Shown: in pieces, positions 1 to 16,222 of the stretch
Numbering within the stretch: position 1 is the first letter of the stretch
How the letters are laid out: each line of letters begins with the position of its first letter
DNA from: Lepas anatifera
Lineage: Eukaryota; Arthropoda; Thecostraca; Lepadidae
DNA length: 64,000 bases
Assembly: GCA_034440635.1 (NCBI GenBank)
Contig: JAOTON010002088.1
Location: 124,001-188,000, forward strand
Direction: 5' to 3'
The notes under the pieces: generated by a model
Database searches by the model: none
What the model saw: only the letters and a program-made list of their open reading frames with translations
What the model was told of the DNA's origin: nothing
Translations under genes and position numbers: made by a program

Positions 1-667
1 GTGCTTTAATCGCACAAGTGCTCTAATCTGCGACAAGTGCGCTAAACCCATTAATGCATCCCAAAACCATGCATTACGTGTGGTAATAACATGATTTTCG
101 GTGCATCTGTCTTTGGCGGAAATGTCGCTTTCGGCTGCTTGTCATTGTTAAAGGGTTCTTCTGCGGAACGGAAAAATAAAAAGGGGCTTGGTTTGTTTTT
201 GGGGCATTCAGATGATAAAAACACGCGTGAAGAAAGCAAGCAAGTCTTTTTTCAATCAATGCTATACTGAGCATTGCAAACTCATTCCAGCCAGATTCTT
301 CAACCGGCAAAATATGCCTCATACCGCACACCTGAGCCAACAACAGAACTTTTGACTGCATAGCGTAGTTTCGCATCATTTCTACCGCGCATTATGGTTC
401 ATGGTGATGATGAAAACACAGATGATGGCTGATGATCCAAATCTGTTCCTAAATTTTCCTTCATTTTGACCTCGAATATTTTATCGAAGATAAACTTTGA
501 GCTAAACACTATGCACTATTCGTGTGCCAGTCGTTCCATAAAATTGTTAACGCACGCATGCATTTCCAAATATTAATGCATGCTCGCGACATTACGGAAC
601 GAGATCCTCATGTTTAATGGATGTTTAAAACTCCGATAATGCACCGAAAATCATGCATAAACGCCAC
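1..667. other. No gene recognised
   Basis: AT-rich non-coding sequence with only short open frames. I see no conserved protein motif, RNA gene or clear repeat boundary here. Confidence 0.5.
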
Positions 668-671
668 TTAA

Positions 672-1692
672 CCCGCACCCCACCGGGGGTCCGGCGCCAC
701 CTTCGCCCCACGGGGGCATCGATGGCCCCCTCTAACTCCAAAAATTTGGGCGTTAGCGCAAATCTGCAAAGTGCAATAGAAAGCTCACGTGAATTCAGTA
801 AGAAATTAATTCACATGTTTTAGTGCTCAGGTCAATGGTTTGACCTCCAGAGGTCAAATTAGGTCAAGATCGGCTATTTTCACTCAAATATGCAATGATT
901 AAGCAAACTGGGCATAACTCTCATGTCATTAGAGCTATTGAGGCCTGGTAAAGTAAATTTGATAGCAAATTGCCATTACTTTTTCCGCTATGTGGAACGT
1001 AAAGACCTCCCGCCAGTGGTTTGACTTTCAGAGGTCACCTCGTGACCTAATATGACCTGAGGTCACGAAAGGTCAAAAAGTGACCTTGCCGTATATCAAA
1101 TGAAAGCCAGTGACAAGACAAACACGATGGTGTTTTTTTCACCGCTCTAGCTTAATTAGGTCAAAAGTTATTGTCAAAATACTGTTTTTGACCTCTGGTG
1201 ACCTTGAATGACCTTGGAAAAGTCAAAGGGCAAATATGACCCCTGGGATCCGTGAAAGGGTGTCCAAAAACGCTGTTCTGAGCAGTCTGAGTATTTGCAA
1301 TCAGTTTTGTGGCTTTGATATCATGAAACAGCTTTTCCCCATGCTTTTCCAATGGGAGAGGTCGCCTCGTGACCTGACCTCAGGGCACGAAATCGAAAAA
1401 TCCCGGATATACACCTTGTAGACCCTGGAGGGGTCATGAAGTGTAGGAAGTTTCAAATCGATCGACTTTGAAATGTAGCTCTTACAGAGCTCTAAAGTTG
1501 AAGTGAGGTGACCTTGGTTGACCTCGTCTGGTGACCTGACCTTGGGTGACCCGGGGTAAAAAAATTTCAGGGATGATGGGAAAGTGATGCAGTGAGAGGT
1601 AGAGCCCTCAACCGCGGTGCTGCGCCTCGTCGTTTTTCTGCTATCCCGGAAAAACCTTAGGGGGCCATCGATGGCCCCCAGTGGGGCGAGGG
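672..1692. mobile_element. TTAA-flanked DNA element, family A
   Basis: The block is bounded by TTAA at 668-671 and 1693-1696. It begins CCCGCACCCCAC and ends GGGGCGAGGG, and both ends carry a GGGGGCATCGATGGCCCC-like inverted motif. The interior is rich in GTGACCT/AGGTCA half-site words and has no convincing coding frame. TTAA target duplication with terminal inverted repeats is the hallmark of piggyBac-type elements, so this is probably a non-autonomous member. A 5' fragment of the same family lies at 41302-41632. The family assignment is inference; the boundaries are seen directly. Confidence 0.65.
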
Positions 1693-1814
1693 TTAACATA
1701 AGACATGGATATGCCTAATTTATCAATATCCAACTTACATTAAAGGTAAAATAAAATAGCAACGGGTTCCGAAATCGCGAGAAACTAGAAAAGACTCGAG
1801 CCTACTCCTCGTCA

Positions 1815-2941
1815 TGCCTAAGCACAACTTGTCATGCCTAAGCTAAACCCATCAAAATGGAAAGTCCTATCTCTGACGCTACGTCGTTCTCCCGTTCATG
1901 CTCTTTATACTATAGGTGGCACAGCCATCGAAAGAGTCACTGTAATGCGAGATCTGGGGGTTCTTATCGATGAAAAATTAACGTTCGGAGCACATATAGA
2001 CAACATTGTTTCAAAAGCAAATAGGGCATTAGGATTGATGATGAGATCTTTTCAAACGGGTAAAAGAGGTAGGCCGATACATCAGTGCAATAGCAGAGCT
2101 GTGTTGTCTACATATTACGCGAATGTACGGTCTGTGCTGGAATATTGTTGCGTGATTTGGGGAGGAGCAGCTGACAGTCACTTGCAAAGGCTGGAAAGAA
2201 CCCAGCATAAATTTTTAATTTGGCCCTGTGGACGTTGCAATATTCAAAACATAACATTTGACTATGATAGTCTCACTTTGCATTATGATGTCGCATCTCT
2301 TGAGGCCAGACGAAAACAGTATGATCTTATGTTCATCAGAGGTATCCACAAAAATTTAGTAGATTCATCATTTCTTCTGAATAAGTTTCCACTTGCTGTT
2401 TCTCCTCGAATGCTGCGCCGTATGGTTTTATTTCACGTGCCCTACGCGAGAGTCAACACGGTGAAAAGGGGTTTGTTTACAAGGATTCCCAAACTGTGCA
2501 ATAGGTTCCTGGATACATGTCGGGAGGCAGATATTTGGCAGCTTGGGAAAGCAGAGTACAAAAAGCAGGTGCTTCGCTTTGTGCTGGGTGTGAGGGATTA
2601 GGTTTTGTGTGTATAGGTTTTACATCTATATTTTAAGTAGGTCTTAAGACTCTTTTACGTATTTAGGTTTTTATACCATTCATAGTTTTATATTTTACGT
2701 CTGTCTTAGGCTATTTTATTTTCAAATGAATTTATAAATGTATTTATCTATATTTTTATGGGTAGCAGTGCATTTTTTACCTTTTGGAACCATTTCAAGC
2801 TCACTTGTTCCATCAACTTTTAACAATCGTCTCGCGGCGTTGATCCTTCATTGTATATATTTTTATCAGATTGACTTCATCTGTAAATAGGCACCACGTC
2901 CGTTGATGATTCGGATGCAATAAACAATAAACAATAAACAA
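1815..2941 (+). mobile_element. 5'-truncated non-LTR retrotransposon (LINE) 3' end
   Basis: Contains the C-terminal part of a LINE polyprotein followed by an AT-rich 3' UTR and a terminal tandem run of CAATAAA at about 2918-2941, a simple-repeat tail as seen in CR1/RTE/Jockey-like LINEs. No reverse transcriptase catalytic core is present, so the copy is truncated at its 5' side. The left boundary is approximate. Confidence 0.7.
1834..2601 (+). pseudogene. LINE reverse transcriptase C-terminal (thumb/connection) fragment
   Basis: An uninterrupted 255-codon frame. Residues about 45-70 read DLGVLIDEKLTFGAHID, and about 105-130 read SVLEYCCVIWGGAADSHLQR, followed by an LERTQHKFL segment. These are the blocks that normally follow the YADD palm of Jockey/CR1-type reverse transcriptases. 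The YADD box, the fingers and the endonuclease are missing, so the frame is a retrotransposon remnant, though free of stops and hence probably a recent insertion. The first ATG is not meaningful because coding homology begins at the truncation point. Confidence 0.7.
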
Positions 2942-2945
2942 CTGC

Positions 2946-4985
2946 ATAAATATTTGCATTGGCCTTTCCGGTTTGGGAGATGGTGAATCAGTTCTTTTAA
3001 ATGACTTGCTCCTCTTCAAACCATTAAGGACATTGCAGTTCTCAGCCTGGAATCGCAAACCCTTCTTGTCCATTGGGGCAATTTTGTTCCTCCCTTTTGT
3101 GCCCCCTAAAATATATGGAAATCTCCTGTTCTTTTTTAGTAGGTAAAACAACTATTTCAAGTGCATCACTTGACAAAACACAGCACAGAGCATTGCATCC
3201 CACCTGTCTCCCTCTCTGTCTGCTTCATCATCATCATTGGTGGTTTAGGGCGCGCCGACAACAGAGGCCATGTGGCGCCCATCTCTGTCTGCTTCAAGAT
3301 AAGCAGCTGGCCATGTATGTTTTACTAAAACCACATTAAGTTCACTTTCAAGGTTAATTGAGATGGAAAAGAGGCTGTATTCGTAAATAATTTAAATGGA
3401 ATAAAAGTCCACTATCCTAGCCAGTTTGACTAAAAGCGCATATACACTTGGCACTGGCCTTCACTGTTTGTCAAATGATGGAACTGTTAATTCAAAGGAA
3501 TACCAATCCAAGAACTGGTAAAAAGATTCTGCACCATCAACTTACAAACACAAAAATAATTTTCTTTTGTAAAATTGTGCTTTGCTTTGCTCTCACACAG
3601 TTATATGCGTATAGTCAAACGAAGGTAAAAAAAACAGGGAAAGCAAATTTCTCCCGGAAAATCCACCTGCATTGACTATTTATCCAAACACGATAACAGC
3701 CTTCTATTAGTACTGACTCCAGCAGACTAACATGTTTGATTCCATCTTAAGATAAACCATGGAGAGGATATGATGATTTAGTGAGTATTTTACCCTGCAC
3801 CCTGGCATACTATGGCGCTGAAAATAGTTGCGGAAATCTTAGAACTACAACGTCTTTCTTTTCAAGGTAATTAAACTGACATTTTCTAAAGAAATTGGGA
3901 GGATCAAGACAGAAAAGAGGCTCCTAAGACATGCTAGGGTTTTTAAGTCAACCGCCAAACAGGTTTCTCGTGCTTGACGACAGTCATATCACGTATTTGA
4001 ACGGATCGTACCAGGACAAAGTACAATGCTGCACTTACGTTGTGAAGCCGGACAGGAAGAGGGGTCATAGTCATGATAAATCTCACATGACTAAAGCCCC
4101 TCTTTTGGTCTGACTTCACCAACGCTGCACTTATTTTGGCATTGGCCTCGTTAGCAAGATGTCAGGGCAGGTATCTTAAATACAATATATACTTACGGCA
4201 AAGGCTATTGCCCGGTTCGGCTTCCGAACACAAATGAGTTTCTAAATAACGGCGCAACGTTAGTCTGCCCTCTTGACTGATTTGCTTTACCCTACACCGC
4301 TTGTGAGCATGTGAAGCATATATTTCAATTGCATCACTTCTCTCCAAGCGGTACAGGATATTGCATTCTGCCTGCTTCGATCTCAGTCTTGGGCTTACAA
4401 AGATAAATGCGTTTTTCTATTCCCGCTATACGTTTGCGTGACCTGGGCGGTATTTGAAATTACCCTGTAATGCCTGTGTGTATGTGAAGTATTTACTTCA
4501 ATTGCATCACTGCACTGCAAGCGGTACTCGATATTGCATCCCACCTACTTAGCGCCTGTATCTTGGCATTACAAAGACAAATGCGTTTTCCATAATGGTT
4601 CAAAATCTGTGTGCCCTGTTATCTTATTGGCATTACCCGGTACTTTTTGTGAGCATGTGAAGCATTTGTTTCAATTACATCACTAGTCTACAAGCGGTGC
4701 TGGATATTCCACCTTGCCTGCCTCCGTTTGTCTGTTGAGCTCACATTCAGTTAATGAGCATCGTTTGAGAAAAAAACTTAGAACATTGCATCCTACCTGT
4801 CTCCCTCTCTGTCTGCTTCAAGATAAGCAGCTGGTCAAATATGTTTTACTAGAACAACATCAAGTTCACTTTCACGGTTAAACCGGATGGGAAAACAGGC
4901 TGTATTTTTAATCAATTTAACCGGAACAAAAGTCCACCATCTTGGCCGATTTCAATAAAACTGCATATAAGCTTGGCACTGGCCA
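2946..4985. repeat. Imperfect local segmental duplications
   Basis: Words recur in order several times. The block ending in 'cactggcc' at about 3190-3465 recurs at about 4790-4985. A unit of roughly 185 bp containing 'caagcggtac..gatattgcat' and 'acaaatgcgtttt' repeats about three times between 4165 and 4730. A further copy of the 3450-3530 segment sits at 8490-8562. No gene is recognised in the block. Confidence 0.5.
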
Positions 4986-5272
4986 GGGGCGCAGCCAGAG
5001 CTTTGGTATGGGGGGCACACCAACTTTGAGGGGCAACCCGGGAGAAAAAGGGTACTTTTTAACGTAACCTAAAAAACGTACTGTATCTTGGTTTAAATCA
5101 TTTTTTGGGCATCTTTGGTTCAATAAAAATGCAAATCAAGCATTGACGGAGAAGGAAAACTCGATTAAAACAAAAAAATCAAAATGTCATGGAAGTAGTC
5201 TGTCATGTCAAAAATTCATGTCATGTAGTCTGTCAAAAAGTCATGGAACATGACTGTTTTGAATAGATTTAA

Positions 5273-5715
5273 AGGGAATGTGGCACCTTGGTCGAATCCT
5301 GGAATTTAGTGTTATTAGGCGTACTTTTAGTCAAAAATAATGAAACCACTCACGATTTCTCTGAAAAATTTACAATGGGCTCAATATTTGGTTTTTAAAA
5401 ATACTCCTCTAGAAAAAGAAAAAATATCAGCCTGTGGATGATGTCACGATCTGGCAGCCACTACTAAACACTTCAAGGGATTCGATTGGCTGATGCTCAT
5501 CGTGACGTCAGCATATGTCGTCACACCAGTAGCTCACAACAATAGCCGCCGGCGACAGGGGGGCTGAGGGGGGCTGGTGTCAGGTAGGTTTTAGCTTTTT
5601 TCTACGGAAATATCGAGTTCCAAGACAAATGAAATATGGAGTACCGGGTTTTCCGACCTGCTTTACAACTTGGCTATCTCAGTTAAAATCACGTTGTGAA
5701 GGTGCTACATTCCCT
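5273..5715 (+). mobile_element. 443-bp TTAA MITE, copy 1
   Basis: Terminal inverted repeats AGGGAATGTGGCACCTT and AAGGTGCTACATTCCCT are flanked by TTAA at 5269-5272 and 5716-5719. The interior is shared with copies at 50292-50689 (reverse), 52917-53364 (same orientation) and 59178-59626 (reverse). No coding capacity. TTAA target sites point to mobilisation by a piggyBac-type transposase encoded elsewhere. Confidence 0.8.
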
Positions 5716-5719
5716 TTAA

Positions 5720-6589
5720 AGGCAAATCAGCCAACTCATGCAAATGCTTAACATCAGGGAAATCAGCAGAGCCTGTGATATCTGTCACCATGTGCGAGTT
5801 AAGAAATACTGGGGTCGAAAATTCATTTGTTATACCAACTGGTTTTGTCGTGACGAGTGAGCCCTGGTTGAACGCGGATTAAGTTCCTCGCCTCCCACAA
5901 TCGCCGTGGGACGAGGAGTGGCATAGTGATTTTGGAAGAATACAATTTTTGCTGCCGGAATAATTTGGGAGATACCTTTTGAACGCGTTTATCGGTAGGG
6001 GGTATTAAGTTCCATATTCTCAAGGATCAGTCCCAGTTAAGAGTAAAGAAAAGGTGAACAGGCCGGTGGTTTGGATGGGGATGGTGTGACAGGGTTGAAA
6101 ATTGTGAAAACTAGTTCTTAATTTAAATTAATTAGTAGAAATCCTGGATCAAGGGACAGTGCTCTGAGCTCAGGAGCACATGCCTTTTTATCATCCCTTC
6201 CCAGAAACCACCAGTATAATAATTTAGATAACCAGGGTTGCCTAGGCATCACAAGTCGTTTTAGCGATGCCTCATTCCTTGTTAGCTCCATTTTACAAGG
6301 GAGTTTCCATTGTGTTCTTATTCCCCATATATTCAAGACCAGCTCTGGGGCCCCCAAGTTTGGATCAGAGCCCTCCAGAGCAGCTTCCCCCATCCCCCCA
6401 GAAGTGCCTCCAGGGACTAGACTAGCTCAGTGACCCCACCCCGAGATGATGGGAGTTGGCCTTGTGTTCTTATTCTCTGTCTATTCAAAACCACCTCAGG
6501 GGCCACTGATGTAGATCAGGCCCCCAGAGCAGCTCGTGCTTCACCCAGGGACTAGACTTGCTTAGTGGCCCCAGAGATGGGGTCATCAG
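5720..6589. other. No gene recognised
   Basis: Unique-looking sequence grading into the minisatellite that follows. Short frames on both strands have no recognisable motif. Confidence 0.4.
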
Positions 6590-8210
6590 GCTAGCTCAAT
6601 GGGCCCAGATAGGCTCATAGGGCCTTAAACCAGTTCAAGAAGCCCCAGAACAGCTTAAGGCGCCAGATCACCTCAGGGGGCCTCAGGCCAATTTAAGGGG
6701 CTCTCACAAGCTCAGCGCCCAGACCAGCTCAGTGTACCCCAGAACCCAGATCAACTCTTGGGCCCCGGATCAGCTCTTGGGGCCCCAGATTGGTTCAGGG
6801 GTCTCAAGTCAGGTCAGGGGGCAAGATCAAATCAGGGGCACCAAATTAGCTCAGGGATCCCTCACCAGCTCGGGCCCAATCAGTTCAGGAGCCCCAGAGC
6901 TGCTCAGGGGACACCAGATCGACCCATAGGGCACCATATCAGCTTCGGGGACAAACCATCAGATCACACTGTGGTCCCCGACCAGCTCTGAGCCAAGATC
7001 AGCTCGGGGGGTACCAGATCAAGTCAGGAGGCACTTAATCAGCTCAGGCCCCATACCATCTCAGGGGCCCTCATCAGCCTCTGTGGGCCCAGCTCAGCTC
7101 AGGGCTTTAGAGCTGCTCAGGAAATCACGTAATCAACCCAGGAGGCCCAGGTCAGCTTAAAGGTCACCATATTAGCCATGGGGCACCAGACTAGCTCAGA
7201 GGGAATCAGATGGGCTCAGAAGACACAATGATGACTCAGGAGGCACCAGATCGACTCAGGGGGCATTACTTAAGGTCAGGGCCAGGGGGCAGTGTATCTG
7301 CTCAGGGGGCACCAGATCGATCAGCTCGGGGCCCATATAAGTTCCTAGTCCCCAGACCAGAGCGGGGGTATAATCAGCTCCGGGAGCACCATATCAGCTC
7401 AGAGGACAAGGAATCAGCTCAGTCTTCCCCGACCAGCTCGGGGGCCCAGATCAGCTCGGGGGTACCAGATCAAGTCAGGAGGTACTTAATCAGTCCAGAG
7501 GCCCCATATCAGCTCACGGGCCCTCATCAGCCTCAGCGGGCCCAGCTCAGCTCAGGGCCCCAGAGCTGCTAAGGAAATTGTTTAATCAACTCAGGAGGCC
7601 TAGATCAGCTTAAAGGGTACCAAAAAGCTCAGGGTGCACCAAACTAGCTCAGGGGGCACCAGACTAGCTTAGAGGGCATGGGATGGGCTCGACCCAGGAG
7701 GCATTAGTTTAGCTCAGGGTGCACCAGATCAATCAGCCCGGGGGCCAGATCAGTTCCTAGCCCCCAGACCAGAGCAGGGACATAGATCAGCTCAGGGAAC
7801 ATAAGATCAGCTCAGGGTGTGCACCAGACCAGCTCAGGGGGCACCAGATCGTCTAAGGAGACATGAACAACCAGCTCATGGGGCACCTGATCAGCTCAAG
7901 AGGCTCCATATTGGCTCAGGGGGCAGTAGATCAACTCTGGGAGGCATGCAATCAGGCCAGGGGACCAGACCAGCTCAAGGGGCACTAAAACAGCTAATAG
8001 GGCACCAGGCAAGCTCGGAGGCATCATACTAACTCATATAGCATTAGATAGATTCAAGAGGCACAATAATTTGCTTAGGGGCACCAGACTGACTCAGGGG
8101 GCACCAAATTAGCTTAGAGAGCACGTGATCAGCTCAAGGGGCCAAGACCAGCTCAGTGGGCACCAGATGAGCTCAAGGGGCACCAGATTAGCTCCGCCCG
8201 TACGATTATT
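6590..8210. repeat. Degenerate minisatellite, about 20-27 bp unit
   Basis: A long run of variants of 'caccagatcagctcaggggg'. Units differ in length and sequence, so the array is old or error-prone. The open frames through it (such as 7210-7572 and 7817-8032, plus) have repetitive Gln/Ser/Pro-rich composition and are not credible genes. Confidence 0.8.
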
Positions 8211-8560
8211 GGCGACGATGAGGCATTAGCTGGAAAAGGATTGTGTCATACTCTTGCCGGGTGCTTGAAAAGGCGACAGAATGCCCTAGCTGACCAAGAA
8301 AGGCACTAAATTATCAAAAAAATAGCTTTAATCGCTAAATGCAGTCCAGTTGCACCTAGGTTCAATGGCGTAGGGCACTAAATTTCGAGCGGCACGGCAC
8401 AAACGGGGTACACCGCCTAGCAATCAAAAGGGCACTCCGGCACCGATGGGGGGGGCACGTGCCCCCTGTGCCCCCCCGGCTGCGCCCCTGGCACTGGCCT
8501 TAACTGTTTGCGAGATGATGAAACAGTTAAATCAGAAGGATCACATCCCTAAAACTGGTA
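8211..8560. other. Spacer between minisatellite blocks
   Basis: Unrelated sequence that interrupts the minisatellite. It includes a G-run around 8448 with 'gtgccccc' motifs resembling the GC-rich hAT-like repeat ends seen elsewhere in the window, and from 8490 a copy of the segment at 3450. No gene is seen. Confidence 0.4.
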
Positions 8561-8563
8561 AAG

Positions 8564-8662
8564 GGCGCACCAGACCAGCTCAAGGGGCACCAGATCATCT
8601 AAGGAGACATCAACAACCAGCTCATGGGGCACCTGATCAGCTCAAGAGGCTCCATGTCTTGC
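8564..8662. repeat. Detached duplicate of minisatellite units
   Basis: Matches 7817-7910 almost base for base, including the diagnostic 'ctaaggagacat' and 'aagaggctccat' variants. It is a secondary duplication that jumped 750 bp rather than independent expansion. Confidence 0.65.
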
Positions 8663-8811
8663 TTCGATAGCACTATCAGCTATCGACTTCTCAGGAAGCC
8701 ATTCGAATAATCTTTAAATTCCTCAGGCGTAGAAGCTTGTCAAGCCAGTGCACACAAGCGTCCATTTTCCTCAGTTTATCTGCATCAGACACAAATCACT
8801 TCGACGTGCGG

Positions 8812-8900
8812 CCGGAGTAGTTATAGTTAATACCACCGGCTTCTCGCCGACACTGCACGGAGCGCGGGTTCAGATCCCACCACGCGCTGCGCCTTTTCGT
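8812..8900 (+). repeat. tRNA-derived SINE-like sequence
   Basis: Contains a B-box-like GGTTCAGATCCC after a tRNA-like spacer, but no intact cloverleaf or convincing A box. A decayed tRNA-derived retroposon is likelier than a functional tRNA. Confidence 0.35.
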
Positions 8901-9446
8901 GGCCAGGCTGGCCCGGTAAAACACTTAGGGAAGGAACACCAGACACTAGCCCACTTTTACTGGACCAGAGCTCTGCTCTGCTTTTCTTTTCTGCACATCA
9001 ACACTCGGAAATCGCGCCGCAGTGGCCTAGTTTTGATGAAAAGCGCAGCACTATGTGCGAATACCCCGCGGTAGTCACAATGACTCATCACGTTAGGAAC
9101 TTGCCACAAATTTAATAATAAATGTTCGTTCAAAAACGCTTCGAGCACTCGTAGAAGTCCATCCCAATTGAACCGAGCCCCGTGTTTCGAATAAAGAGGG
9201 TTAACCTCCTGCTAACCTGACCGAATTCACAGAGTTTAGGTCCTTTCGTTTGAAAAAAGTAACAGAGAACGAGTTACACACCAGAGGGAGGCGCGACGAT
9301 CCATGTTGTCCACAAAAACGCCTCAAAACACTGTTAAAATACAATATTCTAAGACTATAAATCATCACCCCGAAATGCCCGTTTAGGGCAAAGGACAAAA
9401 CCAACGACAAATATGCACAAATAGTTTGTTCAGTTATTCACGAATG

Positions 9447-13419
<3,973 letters not shown>

Positions 13420-13623
13420 CTGAAAATAATAATGAAAAAGTCACAGAAGTTGCTAAAACGCCACACAGAATTGATGATACAGGAAACCAAAACACACCTC
13501 TCTACACAGGACTGTTTCTGCTGCAAGCAGTATATATTTTGATGGGCTTTACCAGATGATTCCATTTCTTTACTTTCTTTGGCAGCAAACAACATTATCC
13601 ATAACATACATTGGTATTTGGTC

Positions 13624-13658
13624 GGTGAGAGTGAGAGTGAGAGAGAGAGAGAGAGAGA

Positions 13659-13742
<84 letters not shown>
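13624..13742. repeat. (GA)n-(TA)n compound microsatellite
   Basis: GA/GAGT repeats pass directly into more than 40 TA dinucleotides. It lies just upstream (in COQ5 orientation) of the first recognised COQ5 exon. The Ile-Tyr open frames here are artefacts. Confidence 0.97.
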
Positions 13743-13745
<3 letters not shown>

Positions 13746-14567
13746 GTGGTAAAGATGCATTTACTTCCTTTAGAAAAAAATTGTCAGGCTACATTTCAGA
13801 AGAGGGTGACAGAACATTACATCTCCATGGTACCTATGTTCCGCTGATAAGTTTTTTATCTTCATAGACAGACTGGAGGCCCTGTATTCACTTAATCATT
13901 TGGAGGTAACAAGGATTAAATCCTACACACAATCACAATCCCAGAACCTTTAGCCAGCACCTTTATAAATATTTGAAAAGAGGAAAACAATGGCAGTAAC
14001 ACTTAAGGCCACTGAAGCAAGTACATTGAGATCTTGCTCAGAGACACCTGTAAGCATGGGCACTGAAAGCGGGGGGGCGGGGAGACGCATCCCCCTGTTG
14101 GTCAACCAGGGGGATGTCCCCCAAAAGCTTTTGGTTCATCTTCATTAATGCTGACAGGTACCGAATATGCTCAAAATTCGCCTCCACTGGCAGCATCAAC
14201 CCGGTTCCGTCCCCTCCTGAAAAAAATTTGTGGCGGCGCCCCTGCCTGGATGTACATGCATAATCTAAAAGAGCTCTGCAAACTCCATCCACATTTCTCA
14301 AAATATCCTAACTCATGATCAGAACCATATATATCATGACTGGAATCGGCAATCTATTCCATATCATAACATATTTAAGATACCCTCTTAAGTTTTGACC
14401 CGCTGAGAAGTAAAGTAAGCATCCAAAGGATGATAGTCTGTTGGAAGAGGTCATATTACAGCATCTGGAAAAACACTACATTTGCTGCATTTGCCAAATT
14501 TTACACAGTTCCAGAGTTTTACAAAATATCATCATTTTCAACATCCTGATATCAATATGTCTAAAGG
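13743..14567. repeat. Gene-free stretch with a dispersed-repeat fragment
   Basis: 14060-14250 holds a sequence with 'cccctgttggtcaaccaggggga' and 'tgctcaaaattcgcc' that recurs in diverged, inverted form at 19135-19320, so it is a dispersed repeat. Nothing else is recognised. Confidence 0.4.
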
Positions 14568-14665
14568 CCAGTGTGCAAAGTATGGCATTTTCGACGAGAT
14601 CTCGTCGGTGCGAGTGCCCTTGGAGACAGGACCGATTGGTGCGAATTTTACCAGCCTGGTGTGAT
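14568..14665 (+). mobile_element. hAT-like MITE end fragment
   Basis: Begins CCAGTGTGCAAAGTATGGCA and follows the 362-bp MITE family (see 22896-23257) for about 100 bp before homology stops. Truncated, no right end. Confidence 0.65.
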
Positions 14666-15495
14666 TTTTTTAATGGAGTCACGGCCCGTGAGGCCTATAC
14701 AGGCACCACGGACGAGCTGCCGCGATGTCGGCACCAGAGACGTCAGCCTCCCCCGCCGGCACAAGCAACGTCAGGCCCGCCCCACCGCCCCCAGTCCCCC
14801 GGTCCCCCGCAAAAGTCCGGCCCCCGCCACTCGCCCCGACGCCCGAGATGTCGGATATGTCCCCGGACGCGCCGGCCCCGTACATAGATAGATACCGTTT
14901 AACATAACATAGATGGCATAGATTACCACCGTTTAGCAGTGCCAGGTCGACCTTACTCCACATTGTGACATTGGAGCCGACAATCCGAAAATAGCGTTCC
15001 TGTTTCCCAATGTGCTGATCGAGCCAGTACCTTTATCAAACTCATCTGACCAAGGCGTCAGCAACTAAGGACCTGGGAGGCCAGATACCTAACACTCTTA
15101 CAAAACTAGAGAAGGGCTCGTGGGTACCGGTGAACATGTCTAATTTTAGGACAATATGTTCCCTTTTGCTATTTTAATCAGGCTGTGTTCCTGTTTAATA
15201 TGACTAAAGATTGCGCTTCAGTATCAAACCGACCGAACATAGAGGTGGATAGACATAAATTTCCATCACAGGGTCGCCCCTCCCTCCCTCCACTCCAAAG
15301 TCCGTGACGACGCCCCTGCGACACTGAGCAGTGCTAGGAGATCGGATTCCATCACACGATATGGTAGTGCTTTTCTCTGCCATAAACAACAACACATTCA
15401 ACCTAAATAAATATACCGCACCACTTTGCACATGCCTTCCCACTCGCGTGCCGACCTCGCTCAGAGCCGAGCCGCTATCTCTCCAGCAGACGCAC
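14666..15495. other. No gene recognised
   Basis: Starts with a GC- and Pro-codon-rich block (14690-14890) that gives frames on several strands but no recognisable domain, then AT-richer unique sequence. The SMARCAL1 exon that should follow the one at 15496-15971 on the minus strand is not found here. Confidence 0.4.
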
Positions 15496-15971
15496 CTGGT
15501 CCCCTGCGGTCTGGAACCGCTCGCACTGCTGCTGCCGACTCTCCGGCGAGGTGGCGCCGTCTATCCGAATGAAGCCCTCCTTGCGACCCTGCAGCAGCTC
15601 GCAGACGCCGTTGATCACCCGCTGGTGGTGCGCGAAGCAGATGAACTTGTGCCCCGCCTCCGGCAGGGTCTCCAGGTAGCTGAGCACGGCCGGCAGCTTC
15701 GCGGCCGCTGTTTCGCGGAAGTACTTGAGCAGCTCGCCGCGCCGCTCCATTCCCTTCAGCTGCTTCAGCGACATCCGCTCCTCCAGTTGCGACATCTTTT
15801 CTGAATGCGCACTCACCTGCGAGGCGTCGAGCACAACCAGCTGATGCCGCTTGGCTGGCAGCTGGCCGATGACGTCACGCTTCAGGCGGCGCAGCATCAC
15901 GCGTTTCTCCAACAGCACCTGAAGTTCAGCCATGCGCGACCAGCCGTTAAAGTCCCAGCCCCAGGCCGGGA
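15496..15971 (-). CDS. SMARCAL1: SMARCAL1-type annealing helicase, single internal exon
   Basis: SMARCAL1 is a SNF2-family DNA-annealing helicase that remodels stalled replication forks with RPA. The exon encodes about 158 residues spanning the end of the ATP-binding lobe and the start of the helicase C-terminal lobe: WGWDFNGWSRMAELQVLLEK, VMLRRLKRDVIGQLPAKRHQ, then KFICFAHHQRVINGVCELL and GFIRIDGATSPESRQQQCERF. The order and spacing match SMARCAL1 rather than other SNF2 proteins. The 3' edge is a good donor (GACCAG|GTGCGT). The 5' edge coincides with MITE sequence. No exon for the following VLSITAANMG-type region or for any upstream motif (DEAH, SANT-like, HARP) was found in this window. It may be an exon with very long introns, a pseudogene piece, or an assembly fragment. 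The reading frame itself is intact. Confidence 0.75.
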
Positions 15972-16222
15972 CTTGCGAGGTTAGTGACACTTAAACTAAA
16001 CAAATAATGTCTGAACGGCTATTAAGACACAGGAGGGGGCCTTATAAAAAGTCCTTGACTAACTGACTAATGATTGAAGTAGCATTGCATTGTAGGGGTA
16101 GGAATGGGTGCATTTTTCCCTGGTATGTGGCAGATTGGTGCAAATTTTTGGAGGCTGGTGGTGCGAGAATTTTAGATAGCTGGTGCGACTTGCCTGGCCT
16201 GCTGCCATACTTTTCAGACTGG
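15972..16222 (-). mobile_element. hAT-like MITE, truncated at the SMARCAL1 exon
   Basis: Reverse-oriented member of the 362-bp MITE family. The outer end is intact (ends ...CCATACTTTTCAGACTGG at 16222), but the other roughly 110 bp are missing and the element stops at the exon boundary near 15972-15985. Confidence 0.7.

Noticed and set aside
15331..15804. 157-codon plus-strand open frame
   Set aside because: Antisense shadow of the SMARCAL1-type exon.
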